Of a DNA stretch of 7,779 nucleotides, positions 1 through 6,602 are shown in pieces. This DNA is from Saprospiraceae bacterium (GTDB lineage Bacteria; Bacteroidota; Bacteroidia; Chitinophagales; Saprospiraceae). Location of the stretch: the NCBI GenBank assembly GCA_947441325.1, contig CANETR010000075.1, forward strand, positions 1-7,779, given 5' to 3'. A program made the position numbers and the translations under genes. The stretch's first letter is position 1. The number at the start of each line of letters is the position of its first letter. The notes beneath the pieces were generated by a model. It did no database searches. It was given only the letters and a program-made list of their open reading frames with translations, and was not told the origin of the DNA.

Positions 1-818
1 ATGGCGGTGCAGACCATGGAAAATGGAAATTCGAAGACATCGGTAAAGCCTTAGGCACACCTGGCGCTGGTACATATACCGTGAAAATGTGGCCCCAAGA
101 TCATACCTTCCCTGCAAATAATGTGTGGGTAATTTCAAAAGACAATCAGCTTTTAGGTACTCCAAATCAATGTGGTACTACCTGGGTTGGCCTTGAGCGT
201 TCAGGTTATAACGGTTTTTCTGAGTTTGCTGCGAATAGTGCAACTGTATTCCTTAATACCAAACTAATTGACTTGTATGCTACTCCAATTGAAAATCGTT
301 TCATCGAAGTTGGTTGGACTACTGAGGACGAAGACAATGTTTCTCACTTCGAAATTGAGCGTAGCACAAACAACATGAACTTTGAATACCTTACAACTCA
401 AACAGCTGCAGGTAATACACAAGGTCAAACAAGTTATGCTATTGCTGATAACAATGTATTGCCTAATCAAGACTACTACTACCGTATCAAAACTGTTGAT
501 AATGACGGAAGCTTTGAATATACGCATACTGTAGTTGCCAGAATTACAAGAGACAATGCCGGCGAAACCGTAAATGTCTATCCAAATCCTGTAAACTTTG
601 GCAATGCTACTGTCGAAATTACTTCTCTACGTGGACGTAAAGCAAGTGTTCGTGTTTTCGATGCAATTGGCCAAATGGTTTACAGCCAAAATGTTCAGGT
701 TCAAACTGGAATCAACCAAGTTTCAATTCCTTCTGCTGAATGGCCAGCTGCTGTATATTTCATACAGGTATCTGCCGAAGATTTCAACAGTGTAAAAGAA
801 TTGAACAAAATAAAATAA
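1..818 (+). CDS. C-terminal part of a secreted protein with a T9SS type A sorting domain (5' truncated)
   Basis: The frame is open from base 3, so the gene starts outside the window; the Met at base 81 is probably internal. 271 residues are visible. Counting from that Met, residues about 65-155 resemble a fibronectin-III-like module often found before the sorting tail in these proteins (VGWTTEDEDNVSHFEIERS, then YYYRIKTVDNDGSFEY). From about residue 165 (VYPNP, base 573) to the end lies a type A T9SS sorting domain: the YPNP opening, a beta-rich middle (RVFDAIGQMVYS), AAVYFIQV, and a basic end (KELNKIK). In this family the domain directs export through the outer membrane by the type IX system and is normally cleaved, leaving the protein on the surface or released. 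The region before the Fn3-like module matches no enzyme I can name, so the function of the mature protein is unknown. A strong terminator follows 23 bases after the stop. Confidence 0.9.
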   Translation, partial: GGADHGKWKFEDIGKALGTPGAGTYTVKMWPQDHTFPANNVWVISKDNQLLGTPNQCGTTWVGLERSGYNGFSEFAANSATVFLNTKLIDLYATPIENRFIEVGWTTEDEDNVSHFEIERSTNNMNFEYLTTQTAAGNTQGQTSYAIADNNVLPNQDYYYRIKTVDNDGSFEYTHTVVARITRDNAGETVNVYPNPVNFGNATVEITSLRGRKASVRVFDAIGQMVYSQNVQVQTGINQVSIPSAEWPAAVYFIQVSAEDFNSVKELNKIK

Positions 819-841
819 GCAATACCAAACACCTATATATT

Positions 842-873
842 AAGCGTAGCCACAAAATGGCTACGCTTTTTTT
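842..873 (+). terminator. Rho-independent terminator of the T9SS-protein gene
   Basis: A perfect 10-bp stem, AAGCGTAGCC (842-851) with GGCTACGCTT (859-868), has a 7-base loop and continues into a T run to 873. It lies 23 bases after the stop codon at 818 and separates this gene from the SDR gene. Confidence 0.93.
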
Positions 874-940
874 ATGTGAGATGGCCAATTATAAACTTTT
901 GAAAGCCGCTTTTGTTTCAATTATTAAATAAACTTAAGCA

Positions 941-1639
941 ATGCAAAAGAACATTTTAATAGTAGGCGCGTCTTCGGGTATTGGGCTGCAGACAGCATTA
1001 CAACTAGCGGAAGAAGGACATCGGATTTATGGCACTTTCAACAGTCAGGAATGCCAAAATAAGCAGAATATAAGCTATCATCATCTGAATATTCTTGCAG
1101 ATAATCCTGATTTTGGATTCCTGCCCGAGCAGCTTGATGCCTTGATCTATTGCCCGGGTTCTATCAGCTTGAGACCATTTGGCAGAATAAAACCAGAAGA
1201 TTTTGCTGCCGATTATCAATTGCAGGTCTTAGGTGCAATAAAAACTATACAGGCGGCGCTTCCAATGCTTAAAAAATCTGACAATGCCTCTATTGTTCTG
1301 TTTTCTACCGTTGCTGTTCAGTTGGGTCTGGGTTTTCACAGTCAGGTAGCAGCATCAAAAGGTGCCATTGAAGGTCTTTGTAGGTCTTTGGCTGCCGAAT
1401 TTGCGCCAAAAATAAGGGTTAATTGCATTGCACCTTCGCTAACAGACACTGTGCTTGCCGCAAATCTGCTCAATAGTGCCGAAAAGAAAGAAGCAAATGC
1501 TCAGCGACATCCATTGAAAAAAATAGGTAGGCCAGAAGATATCGCAAATTTGGCAAGCTTCCTTTTGACCGATAAGTCTGCCTGGATGACAGGACAAATT
1601 CTTCATCTGGACGGAGGAATAGGTAGTATCAGAACCTAA
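941..1639 (+). CDS. SDR family NAD(P)-binding oxidoreductase with atypical active site
   Basis: This 232-residue protein has the length and fold pattern of a classical short-chain dehydrogenase/reductase. The Rossmann dinucleotide motif GASSGIG is at residues 9-15. The C-terminal half carries the usual landmarks: AAEFAPKIRVNCIAP (151-165), HPLKKIGRPEDIA (190-202) and a TGQILHLDGG end (218-226). The catalytic tetrad is altered. The usual Tyr of YxxxK is Val136 (VAASK, Lys140 kept), the catalytic Ser position is Thr123, the Asn position is Gln95, and the NNAG motif reads YCPG (70-73). Normal hydride-transfer chemistry through Tyr is therefore doubtful; it may bind nucleotide without classical catalysis or use another residue. 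I recall related bacterial SDRs that also lack this Tyr, so it may be a family trait rather than damage. The frame is intact. The ATG start places the glycine motif at the normal distance from the N terminus; no Shine-Dalgarno sequence is seen. The substrate is unknown. Confidence 0.92.
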   Translation: MQKNILIVGASSGIGLQTALQLAEEGHRIYGTFNSQECQNKQNISYHHLNILADNPDFGFLPEQLDALIYCPGSISLRPFGRIKPEDFAADYQLQVLGAIKTIQAALPMLKKSDNASIVLFSTVAVQLGLGFHSQVAASKGAIEGLCRSLAAEFAPKIRVNCIAPSLTDTVLAANLLNSAEKKEANAQRHPLKKIGRPEDIANLASFLLTDKSAWMTGQILHLDGGIGSIRT

Positions 1640-1718
1640 TTTTTCATCAAAATTAAAGTCCTTTGTTATGTTTTAAAAAAGCCTCTCTATAAATGCAATA
1701 ATAACCAATGCATTTTTG

Positions 1719-1726
1719 TATTTTTG
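1719..1726 (+). promoter_or_regulatory. Possible -7 promoter element upstream of the DUF4271-like gene
   Basis: TATTTTTG exactly fits the Bacteroidota -7 consensus TAnnTTTG and would place transcription start near 1733. No TTTG -33 element is visible 19-21 bases upstream, so this is only half a promoter. A weak 7-bp hairpin (AAATGCA 1691-1697 with TGCATTT 1709-1715, 11-base loop) followed by a T-rich run overlaps the site and could be a poor terminator for the SDR gene. Confidence 0.4.
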
Positions 1727-1745
1727 CACAAAATTTGGACTTACC

Positions 1746-2888
1746 TTGTTCTCGACTGACCTACTATCAAACTCTTATTTAAGACAATTTTACATTAAAA
1801 GTATTTTGCTTTTAGTGCTAAACACATTCTCCTTTTTTATGCTAATGGCACAAAACGGGGAAGAGAATAAAATGTTGGCCGAAGAGTTATCTCAATCTAC
1901 TGAATTAAAAGTAGCTACAGTTGCTCAGCAATATAATTACGCCCCAAAAAGCCGCGAAATAAAACAGGATGCAGATTTCGAAAAATTCGAAGTTAGAAAA
2001 TATTTCGATGTCAACGCTTCGTTTTACCTGGCAAAAGAAATCGATCGCAGCTATTCGACTAACAACCCATTTGACCTAGAGGATTTAAATAATCCATTTA
2101 ATCTGCCAAGAGCCGGTTCTAATATCAAAAGAAATACTAAAAAGAAAACATCAGAGGGTTTGAATGTATTTTTAAATTCCCTTTTCGAATACGAGCAGCT
2201 TTCAAAGAAAACAATTACTAACAAAAAACCAGAAATTGTTCCTCCGTATTGGTTACTTTTTAGCTTATTGAGTTTACTCAGCTTATTTGCTTATCAGACC
2301 GTCGTTTTCAAAGGAGACAATAAAAAGGCTATACATGCTTTCATGAGTAATACTGCAGCCTTACAACAACACCGAGATCAGAAAATTATTTTAACACCAT
2401 ATCATATACTATCTGAAAGTCTATTTATCTTATCTGCCGGACATTTTGTATTTATAGGTACAAGATTCTACATGCATAACCTTGGAATGGAATATAGTTG
2501 GAGCATCGCAGCCCTGATTTTTTCTTTACTTGGTGTTACAGCATTTACTCAAATTAAAAACTTACAATTCAGATTGGTAGGACTAATTTTTCCATTGAAA
2601 CAACAGTTGGCATATTATAATTTTATTTTATCCAATGCTTATAAAATATTGGCTTTAACTACTACACCGCTTTTATTTTTATTGACTTATTCTCCCGAAA
2701 CTATTAAGTATTTTGCATTTTATGCGGGCATTTTGGTTTTTTCGGCCGGTCTGGCTTATAGCTATTTCAGAATGACTATTGCATCTGCCGAAATAATTCT
2801 GGAAAATAAATTTCATTTTTTTATTTACCTTTGCGCGGTAGAATTAGCGCCTATCTTGATTCTTCTTAAGTTATTATCTGTTATTTAA
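1746..2888 (+). CDS. DUF4271-like multi-pass inner-membrane protein
   Basis: No catalytic motif is visible and the function is unknown. Using the longest open frame (from TTG 1716) for numbering, a signal-peptide-like segment at about 29-45 ends in a plausible LMA/QN cleavage site. A hydrophilic, probably periplasmic region spans 46-175. Six hydrophobic segments follow at roughly 177-197, 228-248, 261-279, 310-325, 333-350 and 367-388. The arrangement and the C-terminal pattern HFFIYLCAVELAPILILLKLL (split here as HFFIYLCAVELAP then ILILLKLL) match what I know of the Bacteroidota family DUF4271. hemD starts 16 bases after the stop, so the two are very likely cotranscribed, a pairing I recall from other Bacteroidota. 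The start is uncertain. TTG 1716 overlaps the candidate promoter, ATG 1839 would delete the signal peptide, and TTG 1746 keeps it. ATT 1794 would give the most natural signal peptide but is a rare start codon. Confidence 0.82.
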   Translation: MFSTDLLSNSYLRQFYIKSILLLVLNTFSFFMLMAQNGEENKMLAEELSQSTELKVATVAQQYNYAPKSREIKQDADFEKFEVRKYFDVNASFYLAKEIDRSYSTNNPFDLEDLNNPFNLPRAGSNIKRNTKKKTSEGLNVFLNSLFEYEQLSKKTITNKKPEIVPPYWLLFSLLSLLSLFAYQTVVFKGDNKKAIHAFMSNTAALQQHRDQKIILTPYHILSESLFILSAGHFVFIGTRFYMHNLGMEYSWSIAALIFSLLGVTAFTQIKNLQFRLVGLIFPLKQQLAYYNFILSNAYKILALTTTPLLFLLTYSPETIKYFAFYAGILVFSAGLAYSYFRMTIASAEIILENKFHFFIYLCAVELAPILILLKLLSVI

Positions 2889-2904
2889 TTAAAATTAGCT
2901 GAGC

Positions 2905-3699
2905 ATGCAATCGGCAAAAAAGAAAGATAGATTTCGTCCCGTTTCGAGTATTTTGGTAACCCAACTTACTACTCCAAATAATCAGGCACCTTATGATAAG
3001 TTGGTTGAAAAGTATGGAGTAAAAATAGATTACAGGCCTTTTACCGAAGTACAGGCAGTTTCAGCAAAAGACTTTCGAAAACAAAAAGTAAATCTCGAAG
3101 AACATAGTGCTGTTATATTTACCAGCAAAAGTGCCGTTGACCACTACTTTAGGATGTGCGAAGAAATGCGATACAAGGTGCCGGCCGACTTGAAGTACTT
3201 TTGTATAACCGAAGCAATTGCACTTTACCTTCAAAAACACACTACCTACCGCAAAAGAAAGGTCTTTTTTGGAACACGTTCTTTACAAGACCTCAAACCT
3301 CACCTGATTAAGCACAAAAAGAAGGAAAAATTTCTGCTTCCCTGCTCAAATCTTGGCAAACAGGCCTATGTAAGTTTTTTGGAAGAGAATGAATTCAATT
3401 TTTCAGAAGCTGTGATGTACCTATCGGTAAGCTGTGATTTATCTGACCTTGAAAATGTTTTCTACGATATTTTAGTGTTTTTCAGTCCAATAAGCATCGA
3501 TTCATTGTACGAGAATTTCCCTAATTTCAACCAAAGTTTCACTAGAATAGCAGCCTATGGGGAATCGACCGCACAGGCCGTTTTGGATAAAAATCTTCAA
3601 TTGGATGTTCGTGTGCCAGATCCCAATAATCCACACCTCAGCTCAATGGCCGAAGCTATTGATCATTACATAAAAGAAGTGAGAGAATCTAAAGATTAA
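2905..3699 (+). CDS. hemD: Uroporphyrinogen-III synthase
   Basis: HemD cyclises hydroxymethylbilane to uroporphyrinogen III, inverting ring D, in the cytoplasm; this feeds haem, sirohaem and related tetrapyrroles. The 264-residue length is normal. The protein shows the two-lobed family pattern: an N-terminal strand SILVTQ (15-20), YRPFTEVQAVSAKDFR (43-58), the lobe-1 motif AVIFTSKSAVDHYF (69-82), YFCITEAIALYLQK (98-111), then lobe 2 with AVMYLSVS (169-176), DILVFFSPISIDSL (188-201) and AAYGESTAQAV (216-226). These segments closely match the divergent Bacteroidota branch of the family. The ATG start is 16 bases after the DUF4271-like gene, with no obvious Shine-Dalgarno sequence. No other haem gene is in the window. 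Transcription ends at a hairpin just after the stop. Confidence 0.9.
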   Translation: MQSAKKKDRFRPVSSILVTQLTTPNNQAPYDKLVEKYGVKIDYRPFTEVQAVSAKDFRKQKVNLEEHSAVIFTSKSAVDHYFRMCEEMRYKVPADLKYFCITEAIALYLQKHTTYRKRKVFFGTRSLQDLKPHLIKHKKKEKFLLPCSNLGKQAYVSFLEENEFNFSEAVMYLSVSCDLSDLENVFYDILVFFSPISIDSLYENFPNFNQSFTRIAAYGESTAQAVLDKNLQLDVRVPDPNNPHLSSMAEAIDHYIKEVRESKD

Positions 3700-3705
3700 A
3701 ATAAT

Positions 3706-3733
3706 AAAATCCGGGCAGAAGCTCGGATTTTTT
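3706..3733 (+). terminator. Terminator between convergent hemD and ABC ATPase genes
   Basis: AAAATCCGGGC (3706-3716) pairs with GCTCGGATTTT (3721-3731), an 11-bp stem with one G-U pair and an AGAA loop, running into T residues on the plus strand. The hairpin's right edge reaches the stop codon of the minus-strand ABC gene (3732-3734). On the minus strand the tail is TTTT followed by AT-rich sequence, so it may work in both directions. Confidence 0.85.
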
Positions 3734-4403
3734 ATTTTCCATCGTCTAGGATTAGACCATCTTTTAGCCTGATTGTTCGTTCTGTCTGTTCTGCAACCTC
3801 ATTTTCATGGGTAACAATCACGAGGGTCAACCCTTCTTGGTGTAAGGCTTTAAAAAGATCCATAACTCCCTGCGAGGTTTGCGAATCGAGTGCACCTGTA
3901 GGTTCGTCAGCCAGTATAAGCTTTGGATTTGAAATTAATGCTCTTGCAATAGCAACCCTCTGTTGTTGACCACCCGACATTTCGGAAGGCAGATGATTTG
4001 CCCAATCTTTTAGCCCCACTTTGTCTAGAAATTCAATAGATTTATCCAACCTTTCCTTTCTGCCAACCTTCTGGTAATAAAGCGGTAATGCTACATTCTC
4101 GGCAGCTGTTTTAAATGGCAAAAGATTGAATTGTTGAAATACAAAACCCAAAAAGAGATTTCGATATTGTGCTGCTTTTGTTTGGTTAAGATTTTTAATC
4201 AATACATTATCAAGTATATATTCTCCGCTGTCATAAGTATCCAATATGCCCAAAATATTCAATAAGGTAGATTTGCCAGATCCTGAAGAGCCCATGATTG
4301 ATACAAATTCGCCTTTCTCTATTTCTATATCAATCCCCTTCAATACTTCGAGGCGATTACTGCCCATGTTATAGGCCTTTTTTATATTACTTAGTTTAAT
4401 CAT
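3732..4403 (-). CDS. ABC transporter ATP-binding protein, MacB/LolD type
   Basis: This is the 223-residue nucleotide-binding subunit of an ABC exporter of the MacB/LolD/FtsE-like group. That group drives lipoprotein release, peptide or drug export, or mechanotransmission across the cell envelope rather than classical import. All ATPase motifs are intact: Walker A GSSGSGKS (38-45), Q-loop Gln90 in GFVFQQFNLLP, signature MSGGQQQR (142-149), Walker B LILADEP (162-168), D-loop ALDS (171-174) and H-loop His199. The ATG start gives the standard N terminus MIKLSNIKKAY. No permease is adjacent. The gene is bounded downstream by a terminator and convergent hemD, and upstream by divergent ahcY, so its FtsX/MacB-type partner must be encoded elsewhere. 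The heptad repeat array begins 40 bases upstream of its start codon and could lie in its leader or promoter. I saw no exact TAnnTTTG box on this strand. Confidence 0.95.
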   Translation of the reverse strand: MIKLSNIKKAYNMGSNRLEVLKGIDIEIEKGEFVSIMGSSGSGKSTLLNILGILDTYDSGEYILDNVLIKNLNQTKAAQYRNLFLGFVFQQFNLLPFKTAAENVALPLYYQKVGRKERLDKSIEFLDKVGLKDWANHLPSEMSGGQQQRVAIARALISNPKLILADEPTGALDSQTSQGVMDLFKALHQEGLTLVIVTHENEVAEQTERTIRLKDGLILDDGK

Positions 4404-4443
4404 CCTTTGATTTCAGGAAATTTTATGTAAAAGATTATGAATG

Positions 4444-4541
4444 CTCAATACTCAATGCTCAATGAAAAATGTTCAACACTCAATGAAAAATACTCCATGT
4501 TCAACACTCAATGAAAAATACTCCATATTCAATGCTCAATG
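4444..4541. repeat. Heptanucleotide tandem array (14 units) with a 28-bp higher-order repeat
   Basis: Reading from 4444 in steps of seven gives 14 consecutive in-register units around the consensus YTCAATG: CTCAATA, CTCAATG twice, AAAAATG, TTCAACA, CTCAATG, AAAAATA, CTCCATG, TTCAACA, CTCAATG, AAAAATA, CTCCATA, TTCAATG, CTCAATG. Four units form a 28-bp higher-order repeat, exact at 4469-4496 and 4497-4524. The minus strand reads as CATTGAR-type units. The array ends 13 bases before the -33 element of the ahcY promoter and starts 40 bases upstream of the ABC ATPase start codon. It has no spacers of the CRISPR kind and no inverted symmetry. Its function is unknown; it could simply be slippage-prone DNA or could affect either divergent promoter. 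Confidence 0.9.
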
Positions 4542-4554
4542 ATAAGCATAAAAC

Positions 4555-4585
4555 TTTGAAATTGATACTTTAATTTATACCTTTG
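4555..4585 (+). promoter_or_regulatory. Bacteroidota-type promoter of ahcY
   Basis: A -33 element TTTG (4555-4558) is followed after exactly 19 bases by a -7 element TACCTTTG (4578-4585), a full match to the Bacteroidota housekeeping promoter TTTG-N19-21-TAnnTTTG. Transcription should start near 4592, giving an A-rich leader of about 29 bases without a Shine-Dalgarno sequence, as is usual in this phylum. Confidence 0.88.
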
Positions 4586-4620
4586 CAAAAATTATCATAA
4601 CAATCAAAGTCAAAAACGAG

Positions 4621-5937
4621 ATGGAGACAGTTAAAAAATTGAACTACAAAGTTAAAGACATTTCATTGGCCGAATGGGGTCGTAAAGAAATTACACTTGC
4701 TGAAGCTGAAATGCCAGGTCTTATGGCGCTTCGCGAGAAATACGGAAAAGAAAAACCATTGAAAGGTGCCCGCATTGCCGGATGTCTTCACATGACAATT
4801 CAAACTGCCGTTCTTATCGAAACACTTGCAGAATTAGGTGCTGAAGTTACCTGGTCTTCTTGCAATATTTTCTCTACTCAGGATCATGCCGCTGCTGCAA
4901 TTGCTGCTGCTGGTATTCCTGTTTATGCTTGGAAAGGCATGACAGAAGAAGAATATGAGTGGTGTATCGAACAAACACTTTACGCTTTCAGCGAAGGTCA
5001 GTCTATGAATATGATCCTCGATGATGGTGGTGACCTTACCAATGTTGTTTTGGATAAATATCCTGAAATGGCAAAGGGCGTTTTCGGTATTTCTGAGGAA
5101 ACTACTACAGGTGTACACCGCTTGTACGAGCGCGTGAAAAAAGGTACCCTGCCTATGCCCGCTATCAATGTAAACGACTCGGTTACCAAATCGAAATTCG
5201 ACAATAAATATGGTTGTAAAGAATCGGCAGTTGATGCCATTCGTCGCGCTACCGATATTATGATGGCTGGTAAAGTTGCAGTTGTTTGTGGTTATGGCGA
5301 CGTTGGAAAAGGTACTGCAGCTTCTCTTAGTGGTGCTGGTTGCCGTGTTATCATTACCGAAATAGACCCAATCTGCGCCCTTCAGGCTGCTATGGACGGT
5401 TATGAGGTTAAGAAACTCAGCAATGCAATTCCACGTGCCGATATCATCATTACTGCTACCGGAAACTGCGATATCATCAGTGCTGAACATTTCAAAATGA
5501 TGAGAGACAAAACCATCGTTTGTAACATTGGCCACTTCGACAATGAAATTGACATGACTTGGTTGAATAAAAACTATGGTCATACCAAAGATGTTATCAA
5601 ACCACAGGTAGACATGTACAATGTTGATGGTAAAGATATTCTTATCCTTGCCGAAGGTCGTCTTGTAAACCTTGGTTGTGCTACAGGTCACCCTTCTTTT
5701 GTAATGTCAAACTCTTTCACAAATCAGACTTTGGCTCAGCTAGAACTTTGGAATAACCGCAATGCCGGTACTTACAATAACGAAGTTTACATGCTACCTA
5801 AACATCTTGATGAAGAAGTTGCCCGTTTGCACCTTTCAAAAATCGGCGTAGAATTGGAAGAATTGTCAACTAAACAAGCCGAGTATATCGGTGTTGACAA
5901 AAAAGGTCCATTCAAACCCGAGTACTACCGTTACTAG
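4621..5937 (+). CDS. ahcY: Adenosylhomocysteinase (S-adenosyl-L-homocysteine hydrolase)
   Basis: This cytoplasmic NAD-dependent enzyme splits S-adenosylhomocysteine reversibly into adenosine and homocysteine, relieving product inhibition of methyltransferases and feeding methionine regeneration. The 438-residue protein is full length and very conserved. Visible landmarks are CLHMT with His57, DDGGD with Asp135, SEETTTG with Glu160, [11 protein letters not shown] with Lys190 and Asp194, the NAD-binding loop GYGDVGKG (224-231), CNIGHFD with His305, GHPSF with His357, and the C-terminal [10 protein letters not shown], whose Lys432 and Tyr436 contact NAD of the neighbouring subunit in this family. 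It lacks the roughly 40-residue insertion found in many bacterial homologues, so it is the short form, close in length to animal enzymes. The ATG at 4621 fits the promoter 36 bases upstream. The gene appears monocistronic, with a terminator after the stop. Confidence 0.99.
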   Translation: METVKKLNYKVKDISLAEWGRKEITLAEAEMPGLMALREKYGKEKPLKGARIAGCLHMTIQTAVLIETLAELGAEVTWSSCNIFSTQDHAAAAIAAAGIPVYAWKGMTEEEYEWCIEQTLYAFSEGQSMNMILDDGGDLTNVVLDKYPEMAKGVFGISEETTTGVHRLYERVKKGTLPMPAINVNDSVTKSKFDNKYGCKESAVDAIRRATDIMMAGKVAVVCGYGDVGKGTAASLSGAGCRVIITEIDPICALQAAMDGYEVKKLSNAIPRADIIITATGNCDIISAEHFKMMRDKTIVCNIGHFDNEIDMTWLNKNYGHTKDVIKPQVDMYNVDGKDILILAEGRLVNLGCATGHPSFVMSNSFTNQTLAQLELWNNRNAGTYNNEVYMLPKHLDEEVARLHLSKIGVELEELSTKQAEYIGVDKKGPFKPEYYRY

Positions 5938-5956
5938 AATTTATATTCTACCATAC

Positions 5957-5987
5957 AAAGCCGGTCCCAAAAGGATCGGCTTTTTTT
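5957..5987 (+). terminator. Rho-independent terminator of ahcY
   Basis: AAAGCCGGTCC (5957-5967) pairs with GGATCGGCTTT (5973-5983), an 11-bp stem with one G-U pair and a 5-base loop, followed by more T residues to 5987. It starts 20 bases after the ahcY stop and separates ahcY from the glutathione peroxidase gene. Confidence 0.92.
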
Positions 5988-6060
5988 GTACCTTTCTCCC
6001 GGAAACATTATCTTATAACTCATGTTTATATAGACATATGATTATCTCAAAAACTTAACA

Positions 6061-6540
6061 ATGAAAAGTATTCACGATTTTCAAATGCCGGGCCTAAAGG
6101 GTGGCATGCTAAACTTTGCCGATTTTAAAGGAAAAAAAATCCTCCTTGTAAATGTAGCATCCGAATGTGGGCTTACGCCTCAATATCGACAGCTACAAGA
6201 TTTGTATGAGGAGTATGGCGACCGCGTTGTAGTAGTTGGCTGTCCGGCCAATAATTTTGGCGCTCAGGAACCTGGCAACGAAGCGCAGATTGCATCTTTT
6301 TGCGGTTTGAATTACGGTATAAGTTTTCCAATGACTGCTAAAATTTCAGTCAAAGGCGACGACATGCATCCGCTCTATCAATTTGTCACAATGGCTTCTG
6401 AAAATGGCAAAGAAGATTCTGAAGTAAAGTGGAATTTTCAAAAATATATTTTCGATGAAAATGGTTATTTACTTGGATCTGTTGCTCCTATGAAACAGCC
6501 CGCCGATGATGAAGTATTAACACTGCTTGGGCTTCTTTAA
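6061..6540 (+). CDS. Glutathione peroxidase family protein (Cys-type thiol peroxidase)
   Basis: This 159-residue protein belongs to the glutathione peroxidase family. Bacterial Cys-type members reduce hydrogen peroxide and organic hydroperoxides, usually with thioredoxin rather than glutathione as donor. The peroxidatic Cys36 is in NVASECGLTPQY (31-42), and the remaining tetrad residues are Gln69 (GAQEPG), Trp124 and Asn125 (KWNF). Cys81 (ASFCGLNYG) is at the position of the resolving Cys in thioredoxin-dependent members. The usual FPCNQF motif reads CPANNF (61-66): Cys replaces Phe, Ala replaces Cys and Asn replaces Gln. No signal peptide is seen, so it is probably cytoplasmic. A weak promoter candidate is TTTG 5985-5988 with TATCTTAT 6009-6016 (20-base spacing, imperfect -7). 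The gene stands alone between terminators. Confidence 0.95.
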   Translation: MKSIHDFQMPGLKGGMLNFADFKGKKILLVNVASECGLTPQYRQLQDLYEEYGDRVVVVGCPANNFGAQEPGNEAQIASFCGLNYGISFPMTAKISVKGDDMHPLYQFVTMASENGKEDSEVKWNFQKYIFDENGYLLGSVAPMKQPADDEVLTLLGLL

Positions 6541-6547
6541 AAATATT

Positions 6548-6579
6548 AAACCTCCCTTAGACTTTTCTAAGGGAGGTTT
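6548..6579. terminator. Bidirectional hairpin between convergent GPx and AAA+ genes
   Basis: A perfect 14-bp stem, AAACCTCCCTTAGA (6548-6561) with TCTAAGGGAGGTTT (6566-6579), has a 4-base loop CTTT. It lies 7 bases after the GPx stop and 23 bases beyond the stop of the minus-strand ATPase gene. The tail is short on the plus strand (GCCTTTT) and T/A-rich on the minus strand (TTTAATATTTTT), so it likely ends transcription from both sides. Confidence 0.85.
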
Positions 6580-6602
6580 GCCTTTTAATAAGGAAGATTC
6601 CA

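Noticed and set aside
264..527. Minus-strand open frame within the T9SS-protein gene
   Set aside because: It lies antisense to the Fn3-like region and has no start signal or domain pattern; it is a shadow frame.
740..931. Small plus-strand open frame spanning the end of the T9SS gene and its terminator
   Set aside because: It is out of frame with the sorting domain, reads through the terminator hairpin and shows no recognisable protein pattern.
890..940. Promoter for the SDR gene
   Set aside because: TTTG at 898-901 has only TATTAAAT-like sequence about 20 bases later, which does not match TAnnTTTG well enough to call.
4444..4541. CRISPR-like array
   Set aside because: Units are contiguous 7-mers with no unique spacers, no palindromic repeat and no cas genes nearby.
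4586..4620. S-adenosylhomocysteine riboswitch upstream of ahcY
   Set aside because: The predicted leader is only about 29 bases, A-rich and unstructured, which is too short for a known SAH riboswitch.
4834..5691. Long minus-strand open frame (285 codons) inside ahcY
   Set aside because: It is antisense to a highly conserved enzyme. Its translation is rich in Thr, Ser, Asn and Phe with no domain pattern, as expected from codon bias on the other strand.
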